41,131 nucleotides of DNA from a virus (IMGVR_UViG_3300025617_000046:1-41131); one strand, 5' to 3'. Counted from the stretch's first letter, positions 31,514 to 39,520 are shown. Numbers and translations: made by a program. Notes: a model not told the origin generated them from the letters alone.

Positions 31514-32666
31514 ATGGCAACCATGACATCCTACGAACAGATCGGGTTGAAGGAAGATGTATCGGACATCATTACCGATATCACACCTACAGACACCCCG
31601 ATGGTTTCGTTAATTAAGACCCAAAAGGTCAACAACCGCACTTATCAATATCAGACAGATGCGCTTGCCGCAGCCGGCGCAAATGCGCAGATTGAAGGTG
31701 CAGACCCAACAATGGCAACATTGACACCAACAACCATGATTTCTGGTACAACCCAGATTTTGACGAAAGCCTTAACTTTGAGGGCCGCAGCTTAGTAATA
31801 AGCTGATGAAAACCATGTGAACTCAGGGAAACCCCAAACAGATAATGCTGTGGGCAATCCTGATCCAAGCCACGCAAGTGGAAGGTGCAACGACTATTCC
31901 GCAAGGAAGTAGGGCCAAGTGGCCCGAAGCGCATGGCATCCCTATGGGATGATGATATAGTCTGAACTTATGCGAAATCATAAGCAGTCGAAAGACGGTT
32001 TGGGTTTAACGAACCCAGGCGAACATATTTGTCCAAGTTTCAAGCACAAGCGATGCAGTGGCAACCTACGGCAGAGCCAAGGAAACGGCCTACCAGTTAG
32101 CCCGTGCCCTGAAAGCCATCAAGCGCGATCTAGAATTTGCGTATGTTGGCGCATCAAATGCAGAGGTTGCTGGTAACAACACCTCCGGTGGTACTGCCCG
32201 TGAAATGGACAGTGCAGACCAGCTAATTGATGCAGCAACAACTGAGGCAGGTGGTTCAGCCGCTCTGACAGAACAGAAGCTACTGAACCTTGGTGAGAAA
32301 GTGTTTAACGAGGGCGGTGACCCATCGATTTTCATGATAAAGCCCGGTGACGCCCAAGTCGTTTCGAATTTTACCGGCTCATCTGGCAGAAATCGGACGT
32401 TCAACGATGGTCAGAAAACACTCACAAATGTGGTTGACCTGTACGTCAGTCCATATGGTGAGTACAAGACCGTTTTGAACAGACACCAAATGACCACACA
32501 CGCTTTCCTTCTGGACCCATCAATGTGGCGTTCAGCGGTACTGCGTCCATTCTCTCGCACATTGCTTGCTAAAACAGGCGATAGCGAGAAGCATTTCGTG
32601 GTTGGCGAATACGGGTTGATGCATATGAACCCGAAAGCATCAGGCATGATTAACGCTCTTACATAA
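31514..32666 (+). CDS. major capsid protein, split by a group I intron
   Basis: Exon 1 is 31514-31772 and exon 2 is 32020-32666; joined they encode 301 aa. Exon 1 gives MATMTSYEQIGLKEDVSDII and DALAAAGANAQIEGADP; exon 2 continues NIFVQVSSTSDAVATYGRAK, YQLARALKAIKRDLEFAYVG and PKASGMINALT. This is the SU10/DUF5309 type of HK97-fold capsid protein, in which the QTDALAAA and AY..A...K.LKRD.E segments lie in one chain. Unspliced, the first frame stops at 31795 after 93 residues, and the second has no good start until a GTG at 32058 in mid-domain. The split codon at the junction reads TCG (Ser). The exon boundaries follow from intron pairing and from reading frame, independently. Confidence 0.88.
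31773..32019 (+). ncRNA. self-splicing group I intron in the capsid gene (247 nt, no ORF)
   Basis: Helices visible: P1 exon GCCT (31769-31772) with guide GGGC (31782-31785), the last exon U facing G as required; P2 31788-31794/31799-31805; P3 CCATGTG/CGCATGG (31813-31819/31930-31936); P4 TCAGG/CCTGA (31823-31827/31859-31863); P5 CCC/GGG; P6a CCAC-GCAA-GTGG (31870-31881); P7 GACTA/TAGTC (31892-31896/31958-31962); two extra hairpins between P7 and P3 (31897-31908, 31912-31925); P8 CATCCC/GGGATG (31937-31951); P9 31967-31984; P9.1 GTC-GAAA-GAC; P9.2 TGGGTT/AACCCA; and terminal G at 32019. P10 pairs exon CGAA (32020-32023) with TTTG (31777-31780). The P7.1/P7.2 pair points to subgroup IA. No homing endonuclease is encoded. 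Confidence 0.92.
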
Positions 32667-32681
32667 GCGTTTAAACTAATA

Positions 32682-32735
32682 GGTGTGAGGGGAGCAACAG
32701 ACGGGTTGCTCTCCTTACCGTCTGCCCCTCACGCC
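32682..32735 (+). terminator. long hairpin after the capsid gene, possible phage terminator
   Basis: GGTGTGAGGGG (32682-32692) pairs with CCCCTCACGCC (32725-32735), 11 bp with one G-U pair. A second helix CAGACGG/CCGTCTG stacks on it across a five-base bulge. An alternative inner hairpin AGCAAC/GTTGCT is also possible, so two states can be drawn. Only a short T-run follows. T7 has its main phage-polymerase terminator at this same place, after gene 10. Confidence 0.55.
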
Positions 32736-32764
32736 TTTACTAACACCCAAGGGGAAATCAATAC

Positions 32765-33085
32765 ATGACAGAGAATACCAAGGCGCAACCAAACCTGGTT
32801 GGCGTCACAACTGACTTTGGCGAAAACGCAGATGGATTGTTTGTCCAGCGCAGCCAGAACATCCCACAGCAGCTAATTGATGACATTGCAGACCACCGCA
32901 AAGAAAGCAGCGGCAAACGGGAAGGCAACTACATGAAAGTCGCCAGCATCCCAACTGTGATTGTCGAGAAATGGATGTCCGAAGGTTTCAACATCTTTGA
33001 CCAGAATGTGGACATTAAAGACATTGTGAAGCGTCTGAAAGCTGAAAATCTGGACGCCTTCTTAACAACAGAGAAAAGCATTTGA
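32765..33085 (+). CDS. small head-region protein (106 aa)
   Basis: Not recognised. The first gene after the capsid hairpin, with AAGGGGAAA upstream. The protein is hydrophilic, with a region GNYMKVASIPTVIVEKWMSE and a helical end (DIKDIVKRLKAENLDAFLTT). Proteins of this size and place occur in many podoviruses after the capsid gene, but I know no function. Its stop overlaps the next start by one base. Confidence 0.7.
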   Translation: MTENTKAQPNLVGVTTDFGENADGLFVQRSQNIPQQLIDDIADHRKESSGKREGNYMKVASIPTVIVEKWMSEGFNIFDQNVDIKDIVKRLKAENLDAFLTTEKSI

Positions 33086-33243
33086 TGTTTGAAATCCGCG
33101 AAATACCAGCAGAACAGATGCCAGAATTTAGATGGGCTGTATGGGATACCAGCAAAAACAGAATGGTCTATCGGGTTGCTAGCCAGCCATTAGCAGAAAA
33201 ACTTATCACGTTATTGAAGAGGGCAGCCGATGTCACTTTATAG
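33085..33243 (+). CDS. small protein (52 aa)
   Basis: The frame MFEIREIPAEQMPEFRWAVW, then YRVASQPLAEKLITLLKR, starts on the last base of the previous stop codon (TGATG) and overlaps the next small gene by 14 bases. It has the look of a compact beta-beta-alpha protein. Function unknown; the coding call rests on tight overlaps and sensible composition. Confidence 0.6.
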   Translation: MFEIREIPAEQMPEFRWAVWDTSKNRMVYRVASQPLAEKLITLLKRAADVTL

Positions 33244-33367
33244 GAACATCCACGCTAAACGCGCGTCTGGCGAAAAGATGCGCAAGAAGGGCGATAAAGG
33301 CGCACCAACAGACGCCGCCTTTAAGAAAGCCGCAAAAACAGCCAAATCTAAAACTAAGAGGGCCTGA
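33230..33367 (+). CDS. short basic phage protein (45 aa)
   Basis: The sequence MSLYRNIHAKRASGEKMRKK, followed by GDKGAPTDAAFKKAAKTAK, matches a pattern I know from many podoviruses (NIHAKR...GE.MRK.G.KGAPT..AFK..AKTAK), where it also lies between capsid and tail adaptor genes. It is highly basic and may bind DNA or coat the head interior, but its role is unknown. It begins 14 bases before the previous gene ends and stops two bases before the next ATG. Confidence 0.75.
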   Translation: MSLYRNIHAKRASGEKMRKKGDKGAPTDAAFKKAAKTAKSKTKRA

Positions 33368-33369
33368 TT

Positions 33370-33981
33370 ATGAATTATGGTCAATTAAAAGCGCACTTTG
33401 AGGACATCCTCAACAGAAGCGACATCACCCCAGCATTGACCGAAACATTCATTGACCAGGGGATGACAAGAATAGGACGCCAACTGCGCACACCTATGAA
33501 CGAAAAGGTAAAGCGTTACACGCTCACATCGCAGACAGCATCATTAACGCTGCCCAACGATTTCCTAGAGTTAATTAGCTTCTATTATGGTGATAGAGAA
33601 ATATCACGGGTGCCAAACTCAAAGTTTAGGCAGTTTACCAACAGTATTTATGTTGGTGACCCTAAGTATTTTACTCGCCAACAAGAAGCTTTGTTCATCT
33701 ACCCACAGCCGGCATCAGGTGAACTGAACCTCTATTATTATGGTGATTTTGGCACACTAACAAACGACAGCGATGAAACGCCTCTGACTATCGCTGCCCC
33801 GGACCTCATCACATATGCAGCTTGTACCTATGCTGCAGACCATTTCCTTGATGAGAGAGCCGAGGTTTTTGAGGCCAAGTTTAACCAGTTTCTAAACGAA
33901 ATACAGGAACAGGCGAATGACCAGGAACTCAACGGTTCTACCCAGGTCATTGCCCCTGCTTACCAATTTGAGGATCAATAA
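33370..33981 (+). CDS. head-tail adaptor / connector protein (203 aa)
   Basis: The N-terminal helices MNYGQLKAHFEDILNR and LTETFIDQGMTRIGRQLRTP, the strand ASLTLPNDFLELISFYYG and the C-terminal AACTYAADHFLDERAEVFEA follow the pattern of podovirus adaptor proteins that sit under the portal (T7 gp11 and similar). The stop overlaps the tail fibre ATG by one base (TAATG). The role in joining head and tail is inferred from fold pattern and place. Confidence 0.78.
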   Translation: MNYGQLKAHFEDILNRSDITPALTETFIDQGMTRIGRQLRTPMNEKVKRYTLTSQTASLTLPNDFLELISFYYGDREISRVPNSKFRQFTNSIYVGDPKYFTRQQEALFIYPQPASGELNLYYYGDFGTLTNDSDETPLTIAAPDLITYAACTYAADHFLDERAEVFEAKFNQFLNEIQEQANDQELNGSTQVIAPAYQFEDQ

Positions 33982-36900
33982 TGGCTACCAGTAGTTTTTA
34001 TCAGAGCAGCGGTTCATCCCCAGCTGCCGAAAACACAATAGATGAGCAGGTTTCTGCAGCAAAGACTGCTGCCACCACAGCAACCACAGCAAGCACAGAG
34101 GCATCTACTAGCGCGACATCCGCTGCCGGTAGTTTGTCTAGCTTCCAGCAATATTACTTAGGCGCATTTTCTGTCGCACCATCCACAACCCAGCAAGGGG
34201 CGATGTATTTCGACACAGCTGCAAATCAGCTGAAGATTTGGTCAGGAAGTGCCTGGGAAATCACAGCTTCATCGACATCCATCTCTAATACTGATGATGT
34301 CTCAGAGGGCACGGCTAATCTATATTTTACAAATGAGCGAGTGGATGACCGGGTAAACGGGCTTTTGGTTGCTGGTTCTAATGTGACCCTTACTTATGAT
34401 GATGTAGCCAATACGCTAACAGTCGCCGCATCCAGTGGTTTAACTGATTTGTCTGCCTCCGACACTGATGATTTGAGTGAAGGTAACAGCAACCTGTATT
34501 TCACTAATGCCAGAGCGACCTCGGCTATCACAGGTTCAGACTTGGATATGCAGGGCAACAAAGTCTTGTTTGGTAATATGTACAGCGCAGAAAGCGATTT
34601 GCCGTCTGCAACAACCTATCACGGTATGTTTGCGCATGTGCATGGAACAGGGAAGGGGTACTTCGCCCACGCAGGTTCCTGGCACAAATTGTTAGATGAA
34701 ACATCATCTACCACCACAGATTTAACAGAGGGCACCAACCTCTACTACACAAACGCAAGGGTAAGCAGCCATCTAAACAGCAGCAGCGCAACCACCGGAC
34801 AGTTCCTGAAATGGACAGGCTCTGATTTTGCTTGGGATACGATTACAACTAGTGCCGGTGGCGAAGCCTATATCGACATCAACACTTCAACAGGAACAGC
34901 CCCATCATCTGGCGGCACAGACAGCATTTCTATCGGTAAAAATGCCCGTGGAACAGGTGCAGACAGCATTGCGCTAGGGCGTGACTCAAATACAGGTAGC
35001 TACACACATACAACTACCATTGGCGTCAATTCAGCTAGCACAGCCAGCAACCAATTAATGTTAGGCGCACCTAGCGGCTACACTGGCGCATTTACCTCTA
35101 TTCGAGTGGGTAACAGCAGCTATACACCATCCAACGCAATGGACTTAGCGACTAAATCGTATGTCGATAATAACAGTGGCTCTGGTACTTCTACATTTAC
35201 TGGGCTGACAGATACACCAGCTTCGATGGGTACATCAGGACAGTACCTGGCTGTCAATTCTGGCGGCACTGCACTTGAATTTGTTGCCGCTCCTTCTGGT
35301 GGTGGCAGTGGCATTGCACTGACTGACCTCAGTGTGGCTACAGCAGCTGTTGGAACAGCAGGGTTAGCCTACAATAGTGGAACTGGTGTTTTCACATTTA
35401 CACCGCCCGACCTAAGTGGCTACGCAACTACAGCTTCATTAGCTACTGTAGCTACTTCAGGTGCATACGCTGATATCACTGGCACACCTACTTTAGCCAC
35501 AGTAGCTACAAGTGGTGCATATGCTGACCTCACTGGCACTCCTAGCCTTTCAGGGTATCTAACAGCTATCACAGGCGAAAACATTGCAGACTTGTCTGAC
35601 GTTAACAATACAACGCCAACCGATGGGCAAATACTCACTTGGGATAATACGAACAGCTACTGGAAGCCAGCAGATGCTTCTTCAGGTGGCTCTAGCATAG
35701 ACTATCTAGCGCATGGAACTGATGCTGATGTTTCAGGTAGCCCAACCGCAACGGGTGATAATGCTATTGGCTTTGGCTATGGGGCTTCGGGTAGCGGTGC
35801 AGACAGTATTGCAATCGGGAATGAAGCTGTCGCTTCTGGCCTTGGGGCAATCAAAATTGGGCGTGACTCAGGTACTAATCCTATTAGCGGCACAACCGCA
35901 ATTGGCATTGGCTGGAACGCCTCTGCAACTGCCCTTCAGTCAATTGCGATAGGCCAAAGCGCATCAGCCACATCAGACCAAGGTGTAGCCATTGGCTATG
36001 CGGCTACAGCAGGGTTTACTGAGTCAATGGCTTTGGGTAAGGCCGCAAGTACCACAGCTACAAATCAATTGATGCTAGGGGCAGGCACTAGCACAGATGG
36101 ATTTACGTCTATCAGAGTAGGCAATACAAGCTACACACCAACGAACAACTTGGATTTGGCTACTAAAGCCTATGTTGATGCAAACGCTGGTGGCGGTGGT
36201 GTTGATTGGGCAGACGTAAGTACATATCACAACCTTGCCCCAACAACCGCAGGGAACTACGGCATGAGCCTTGGTTTTGGGGCGGCTGGCACAGGTTTGA
36301 TGTCTATCGCCCTTGGCTACAAAGCTAAAGCGAGTGGTCAAAATGCAATCAACATTAGTGCCGGACCACAATCAGGAACTATCAAAGATGCAAGCGGTAC
36401 AGACAGCATTGTGATCGGCACAGGTGGCGAAGCTACAGCCAGTGACGCAATTGCAATTGGTGATGGGGCTAGCGCAGATGCCGCACGTTCAATTAGTATT
36501 GGGCGGTCAGCTAATGTCAGCCAAGCAACCTACACAGATAGTGTTGCGATAGGTAATCTGGCCTCAGCCAATGCGGCTAACCAGATTATGCTGGGTGGCA
36601 CTAGTATCACCAGTGTTCGAGTTGGTAACACATCTTATGCACCATCAGACAACATGGACTTGGCTACTAAAGCCTATGTCGATACAAACTCTGGTGGCGG
36701 TGGTTCAGCGGCTTGGCTTGCAGCTTCAGACACTGGCTCTGCAACAGCGTCAGGAAGCACAAGCCTCGCTGTAGGCGATGGGTCAGTCGCTAGTGGCACT
36801 AGGTCAGTAGCCATAGGCTATGGGGCAGATTCAACCGACCAATATACAGTTTCGCTAGGCCACTTCGCAGAAGCGTTTGCAGATAGCAGTACCGCACTTG

Positions 36901-37991
36901 GCTACGATACAAATGTTTCTTCTACCCATGCCAACAGTATTGCGCTAGGCCGTGGTGCAACAACCACAGCCGCAAGGCAATTGATGTTGGGCAAAGGCGA
37001 TACCACATTTGGCTTAACCAGTATAAGAGTTGGCAACACTAGCTACTCACCTTCTAACAACATGGATTTGGCTACTAAAAAGTATGTAGATGACAATGCT
37101 GGTGGGCTTCCTAGCAACATCAAAGTTAACGGAACAGGCACTGCAACTGCTACAGGCGCTGATTCGATTGCGATAGGAAATAACACAAATATTGGAAGCG
37201 GTTATCGTGTTGTTAGCATTGGTGAATATTCAACGGCTAATAGCGAAGGAACAGCTATAGGAGCAGGTTCATCTACTAGTAACAGAACCCTTGCGGGATT
37301 TCAGGGTGTAGCAGTCGGTTATAGAGCAAACGGTTTTAACAATTATGCTGTGTCTGTTGGTGGTTATTCAAGTGCGAACGGCGGTACATACACAACTGCT
37401 CTTGGCTATGCAACGCAAGCCAATGCTCAATATGCAGTAGCTATAGGTTATGCGGCTGTAAGTGCATATGGGCAAATCACGCTGGGTAGTACCAACCACA
37501 GTGCATTGCGTTGTAATGTGACTAGCATTACCTCACTATCAGATAGGCGTGATAAAACAGAAATCACTGACCTAGACTTGGGTTTGGATTTCGTTAATGC
37601 CATAGCACCTAAGTCATTTTACAGAAATGAGCGTGGTAAATACTACTTACCTACTTACACACAAGAGCAACTTGCGGCTGATGATACATTAGTACAAAGC
37701 TACACATTTGACCAAGCTGGCTACGATACGGCTACGCAGAAGGCCGATAAGAAAGAGTTTGGCTGGATAGCTCAAGATGTAGATGCACAACTGCCAGCCG
37801 CACATAGTGATGCTCGACTTACATACAATGAGACTGATGACCTTCAAGACTTTGATGTTCAGAGGTTTACGGCTGGCGATATGTTGCCAATTGCATGGAA
37901 AGCATTGCGTGAACTATCCGATAAGCATGACCAGTTACAGAGCGATTATGATGCTCTGTTGGCTCGCGTGGTTGCGCTGGAGAACGCCTAA
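33981..37991 (+). CDS. tail fibre with YadA-like repeats and S74 chaperone (1336 aa)
   Basis: A trimeric receptor-binding fibre candidate. N-terminus: Ala/Thr-rich coiled coil (residues 20-55). Three SEG..NLYFTN.R-type modules lie near 105, 165 and 250. Shaft: many DSIAIG.../ASA left-handed beta-roll repeats as in YadA heads, punctuated by four copies of a module ending in TSIRVGNTSY-x-LATKAYVD (starting at residues 357, 695, 867 and 999). C-terminus: an intramolecular chaperone of the endosialidase/S74 type from Ser1187 (SDRRDKTEI), with EFGWIAQDVDAQLP and a final coiled coil. S74 domains cut themselves off at the Ser after trimer folding, so mature fibre should end near residue 1186. Confidence 0.9.
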   Translation: MATSSFYQSSGSSPAAENTIDEQVSAAKTAATTATTASTEASTSATSAAGSLSSFQQYYLGAFSVAPSTTQQGAMYFDTAANQLKIWSGSAWEITASSTSISNTDDVSEGTANLYFTNERVDDRVNGLLVAGSNVTLTYDDVANTLTVAASSGLTDLSASDTDDLSEGNSNLYFTNARATSAITGSDLDMQGNKVLFGNMYSAESDLPSATTYHGMFAHVHGTGKGYFAHAGSWHKLLDETSSTTTDLTEGTNLYYTNARVSSHLNSSSATTGQFLKWTGSDFAWDTITTSAGGEAYIDINTSTGTAPSSGGTDSISIGKNARGTGADSIALGRDSNTGSYTHTTTIGVNSASTASNQLMLGAPSGYTGAFTSIRVGNSSYTPSNAMDLATKSYVDNNSGSGTSTFTGLTDTPASMGTSGQYLAVNSGGTALEFVAAPSGGGSGIALTDLSVATAAVGTAGLAYNSGTGVFTFTPPDLSGYATTASLATVATSGAYADITGTPTLATVATSGAYADLTGTPSLSGYLTAITGENIADLSDVNNTTPTDGQILTWDNTNSYWKPADASSGGSSIDYLAHGTDADVSGSPTATGDNAIGFGYGASGSGADSIAIGNEAVASGLGAIKIGRDSGTNPISGTTAIGIGWNASATALQSIAIGQSASATSDQGVAIGYAATAGFTESMALGKAASTTATNQLMLGAGTSTDGFTSIRVGNTSYTPTNNLDLATKAYVDANAGGGGVDWADVSTYHNLAPTTAGNYGMSLGFGAAGTGLMSIALGYKAKASGQNAINISAGPQSGTIKDASGTDSIVIGTGGEATASDAIAIGDGASADAARSISIGRSANVSQATYTDSVAIGNLASANAANQIMLGGTSITSVRVGNTSYAPSDNMDLATKAYVDTNSGGGGSAAWLAASDTGSATASGSTSLAVGDGSVASGTRSVAIGYGADSTDQYTVSLGHFAEAFADSSTALGYDTNVSSTHANSIALGRGATTTAARQLMLGKGDTTFGLTSIRVGNTSYSPSNNMDLATKKYVDDNAGGLPSNIKVNGTGTATATGADSIAIGNNTNIGSGYRVVSIGEYSTANSEGTAIGAGSSTSNRTLAGFQGVAVGYRANGFNNYAVSVGGYSSANGGTYTTALGYATQANAQYAVAIGYAAVSAYGQITLGSTNHSALRCNVTSITSLSDRRDKTEITDLDLGLDFVNAIAPKSFYRNERGKYYLPTYTQEQLAADDTLVQSYTFDQAGYDTATQKADKKEFGWIAQDVDAQLPAAHSDARLTYNETDDLQDFDVQRFTAGDMLPIAWKALRELSDKHDQLQSDYDALLARVVALENA
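35049..37110 (+). repeat. four-copy coding module in the tail fibre gene
   Basis: Copies start at 35049, 36063, 36579 and 36975. Each encodes NQLMLG, a variable 5-10 residue loop, then SIRVGNTSY and NMDLATKAYVD ending in Gly-rich linker. A fifth degenerate copy at 37470 (GQITLGSTNHSALRCN) leads straight into the chaperone. The DNA of the conserved part is also similar, so recombination between copies could shorten or lengthen the fibre. Confidence 0.8.
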
Positions 37992-37993
37992 TC

Positions 37994-38152
37994 ATGAAAC
38001 CAAATGATGTAGCGATAGTATCGGGGGGCGTCACAGCCCCCCTTTGGATGCCGGAGTTGCAGCTGGTCAACGAGTGGATTGCACTCATAGCTGGGCTGCT
38101 GACTGTTGGCTATTTGTGTATCAAAATCTGGAGATTGTGGAGAAATAAGTAA
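37994..38152 (+). CDS. small single-TM protein, holin-like (52 aa)
   Basis: MKPNDVAIVSGG begins the chain, followed by one hydrophobic helix at about residues 28-46 (WIALIAGLLTVGYLCIKIW) and a basic tail (RLWRNK). This matches the size and layout of one-TM class holins such as T7 gp17.5, and it starts the lysis cluster. Its stop overlaps the next ATG. A holin or pinholin role is inferred; another holin candidate lies at 39152. Confidence 0.65.
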   Translation: MKPNDVAIVSGGVTAPLWMPELQLVNEWIALIAGLLTVGYLCIKIWRLWRNK

Positions 38153-38631
38153 TGGTAGATCCAATCACCGCAGCCTTAACAGGGATTGCGCTGGTTACCA
38201 AAGTATCTGAACACATCAAACAGGGCATCAATGCATATAAATCTGTAGCTGACTTGGGTGACCAGGTTGAGATGCTGTTCCAAGGTGAGCAGCAATGCAT
38301 GAAAGCTAGAAACAAACAAGCAAACAAAGCTGACCCATTTAGCACCACCAGCGTAGCGCGAGAGGTAATAAATCATAAGATTGCCCAGGAAAAGCTGCGC
38401 GAAGTTGGGGTTGAAATAGACATGCGTTTTGGTCCAGGCACCTGGGCTGGAATATTAGCAGAGCGGCAGCAGCGCATCCGAGAAGCAAAAGAGGCAGCAA
38501 GACAAGCTGCCATCGAAAAAAGGCGCGAACAGCTTCAACAAATGGAAACAATTAAAGCAGCCTCTGTGGGCGTGATAACAGCAATCTTGCTGGTGTTGTC
38601 GCTAGCAGGGGCTTTGTTTTACGCAAAGTGA
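38152..38631 (+). CDS. coiled-coil protein with C-terminal TM helix (159 aa)
   Basis: The N-terminal hydrophobic stretch (MVDPITAALTGIALVTKV) is followed by a long charged helix (LAERQQRIREAKEAARQAAI) and a C-terminal TM segment (ASVGVITAILLVLSLAGALF). Similar proteins occur in the lysis or late region of marine podoviruses without a known function. It could be a spanin-like or membrane-anchoring lysis protein, although a spanin usually has the TM helix at the N-terminus. It overlaps the lysozyme gene if that starts at GTG 38628. Confidence 0.65.
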   Translation: MVDPITAALTGIALVTKVSEHIKQGINAYKSVADLGDQVEMLFQGEQQCMKARNKQANKADPFSTTSVAREVINHKIAQEKLREVGVEIDMRFGPGTWAGILAERQQRIREAKEAARQAAIEKRREQLQQMETIKAASVGVITAILLVLSLAGALFYAK

Positions 38632-38636
38632 GAGCA

Positions 38637-39059
38637 ATGGACATAGATAAATTAAGACAAAACCTTATCCGGGAAGAGGGGCTAAAGCTAAAGCCTTATA
38701 CATGCACAGCAGATAAGCTGACTATAGGGGTAGGGCGTAATATAGAAGACCGAGGCATCAGTGAGGCTACAGCCATGCAGATGCTAGATGAGGATATCAA
38801 TATCTGCTTGGCAGAATTAAATGTAACCATAAACAACTTTGAGCGGCTACCAGAGCCTGTACAGATGACCCTTGTGGACCTCTGTTTCAACCTCGGCCTA
38901 AAGCGTCTGTTAGCGTTTAAAAAGACGCTGAAATACATCCAAGAGGGCCTTATAACCGGCAACTATACAAAGGCCGCTGTGGAGCTTTTAGACAGTGCCT
39001 ATGCACGTCAGGTTCCTAATAGAGCAAAGCGAAACCACGAAAGGCTGTTTCATGCCTGA
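38637..39059 (+). CDS. endolysin, T4-type lysozyme (GH24)
   Basis: A 140-aa muramidase that cleaves peptidoglycan at the end of infection. The catalytic region REEGLKLKPYTCTADKLTIG aligns with T4 lysozyme: Glu14 (T4 Glu11), Cys23 at the position of Asp20, and Thr29 (T4 Thr26), that is an E-C-T triad. VGRNIEDRGIS, LVDLCFNLGL and NRAKRNHERLF continue the fold. There is no signal peptide or SAR helix, so it depends on a holin for release. Start at ATG 38637 is preferred; a GTG at 38628 overlapping the previous stop would add three residues. Confidence 0.92.
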   Translation: MDIDKLRQNLIREEGLKLKPYTCTADKLTIGVGRNIEDRGISEATAMQMLDEDINICLAELNVTINNFERLPEPVQMTLVDLCFNLGLKRLLAFKKTLKYIQEGLITGNYTKAAVELLDSAYARQVPNRAKRNHERLFHA

Positions 39060-39150
39060 GTGGCTCCAGTATTGGCTAGTTATAATGGTCACCCTCAACA
39101 CCGGCATTAACACAATCGTATTTATGAAACATCGATTTAGGAGCAAATAA
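39052..39150 (+). CDS. tiny membrane peptide (32 aa)
   Basis: An open frame from an ATG overlapping the lysozyme stop: MPEWLQYWLVIMVTLNTGIN, then a short segment ending in the basic HRFRSK. It is a plausible single-TM peptide that fills the gap between lysozyme and holin. Its length makes the coding call tentative; the 8-base overlap and the one-base gap to the next ATG support it. Confidence 0.45.
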   Translation: MPEWLQYWLVIMVTLNTGINTIVFMKHRFRSK

Positions 39151-39151
39151 A

Positions 39152-39520
39152 ATGTGGACAGCAGTATTAGGCCCTGTGGCTAATCTAGCTGGTCAGTGGC
39201 TATCGAACAGACAAGAGAAGTCAGTTGCAAAGCAGAAGCTGGCTGTGGCGAAGATAGAGGCCCAAGTAAAGAAAGTAGAACAGGACGGCGATTGGGAAGA
39301 GATTGCCATGAAGGCTAGCGACAATAGCCTTAAAGATGAAGCCTGGACCGCAGCTTTCATTTTGTTAATCCTGGCTTGTATGTTTCCGGCAGCGCAGCCT
39401 TACATTAAAGAAGGTTTTGTGGTGCTGAAAGAAGACTGCCCGGAATGGCTATCATGGGGCATCCTAGCTTCTATTGGCGCATCATTCGGTCTAAAGAGCA
39501 TAGGGCAGTTTAAGAAATAA
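39152..39520 (+). CDS. probable holin (122 aa, two TM segments)
   Basis: An amphipathic N-terminal half (MWTAVLGPVANLAGQWLSN, then a Lys-rich coil KQKLAVAKIEAQVKKVEQDG) precedes DEAWTAAFILLILACMFPAA (TM1), a short loop with ECPEWLSW-type residues (DCPEWLSW) and a second hydrophobic segment (GILASIGASFGLKSIG). This layout, with W..A..DEAWT and PEW..W, is what I know from the holins of marine podoviruses beside the endolysin. It is the last gene before the late terminator. Confidence 0.78.
   Translation: MWTAVLGPVANLAGQWLSNRQEKSVAKQKLAVAKIEAQVKKVEQDGDWEEIAMKASDNSLKDEAWTAAFILLILACMFPAAQPYIKEGFVVLKEDCPEWLSWGILASIGASFGLKSIGQFKK

Noticed and set aside
31970-32176. Open frame of 68 aa across the intron 3' end
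   Set aside because: It spans P9 and exon 2 out of the capsid frame and has no ribosome site; it is a by-product of the intron and exon sequence.
31514-32666. Broken capsid gene as frameshift or pseudogene
   Set aside because: The break coincides with a complete group I intron fold, and removing it restores the frame exactly, so intron is the simpler reading.
32058-32666. Separate gene starting with GTG at 32058
   Set aside because: The start falls in the middle of the capsid fold with no ribosome site; it is exon 2 of the capsid gene.
35049-37110. Regular repeats in the tail fibre gene as a CRISPR array
   Set aside because: Repeats are long, coding, in frame and unevenly spaced; they encode a fibre module.
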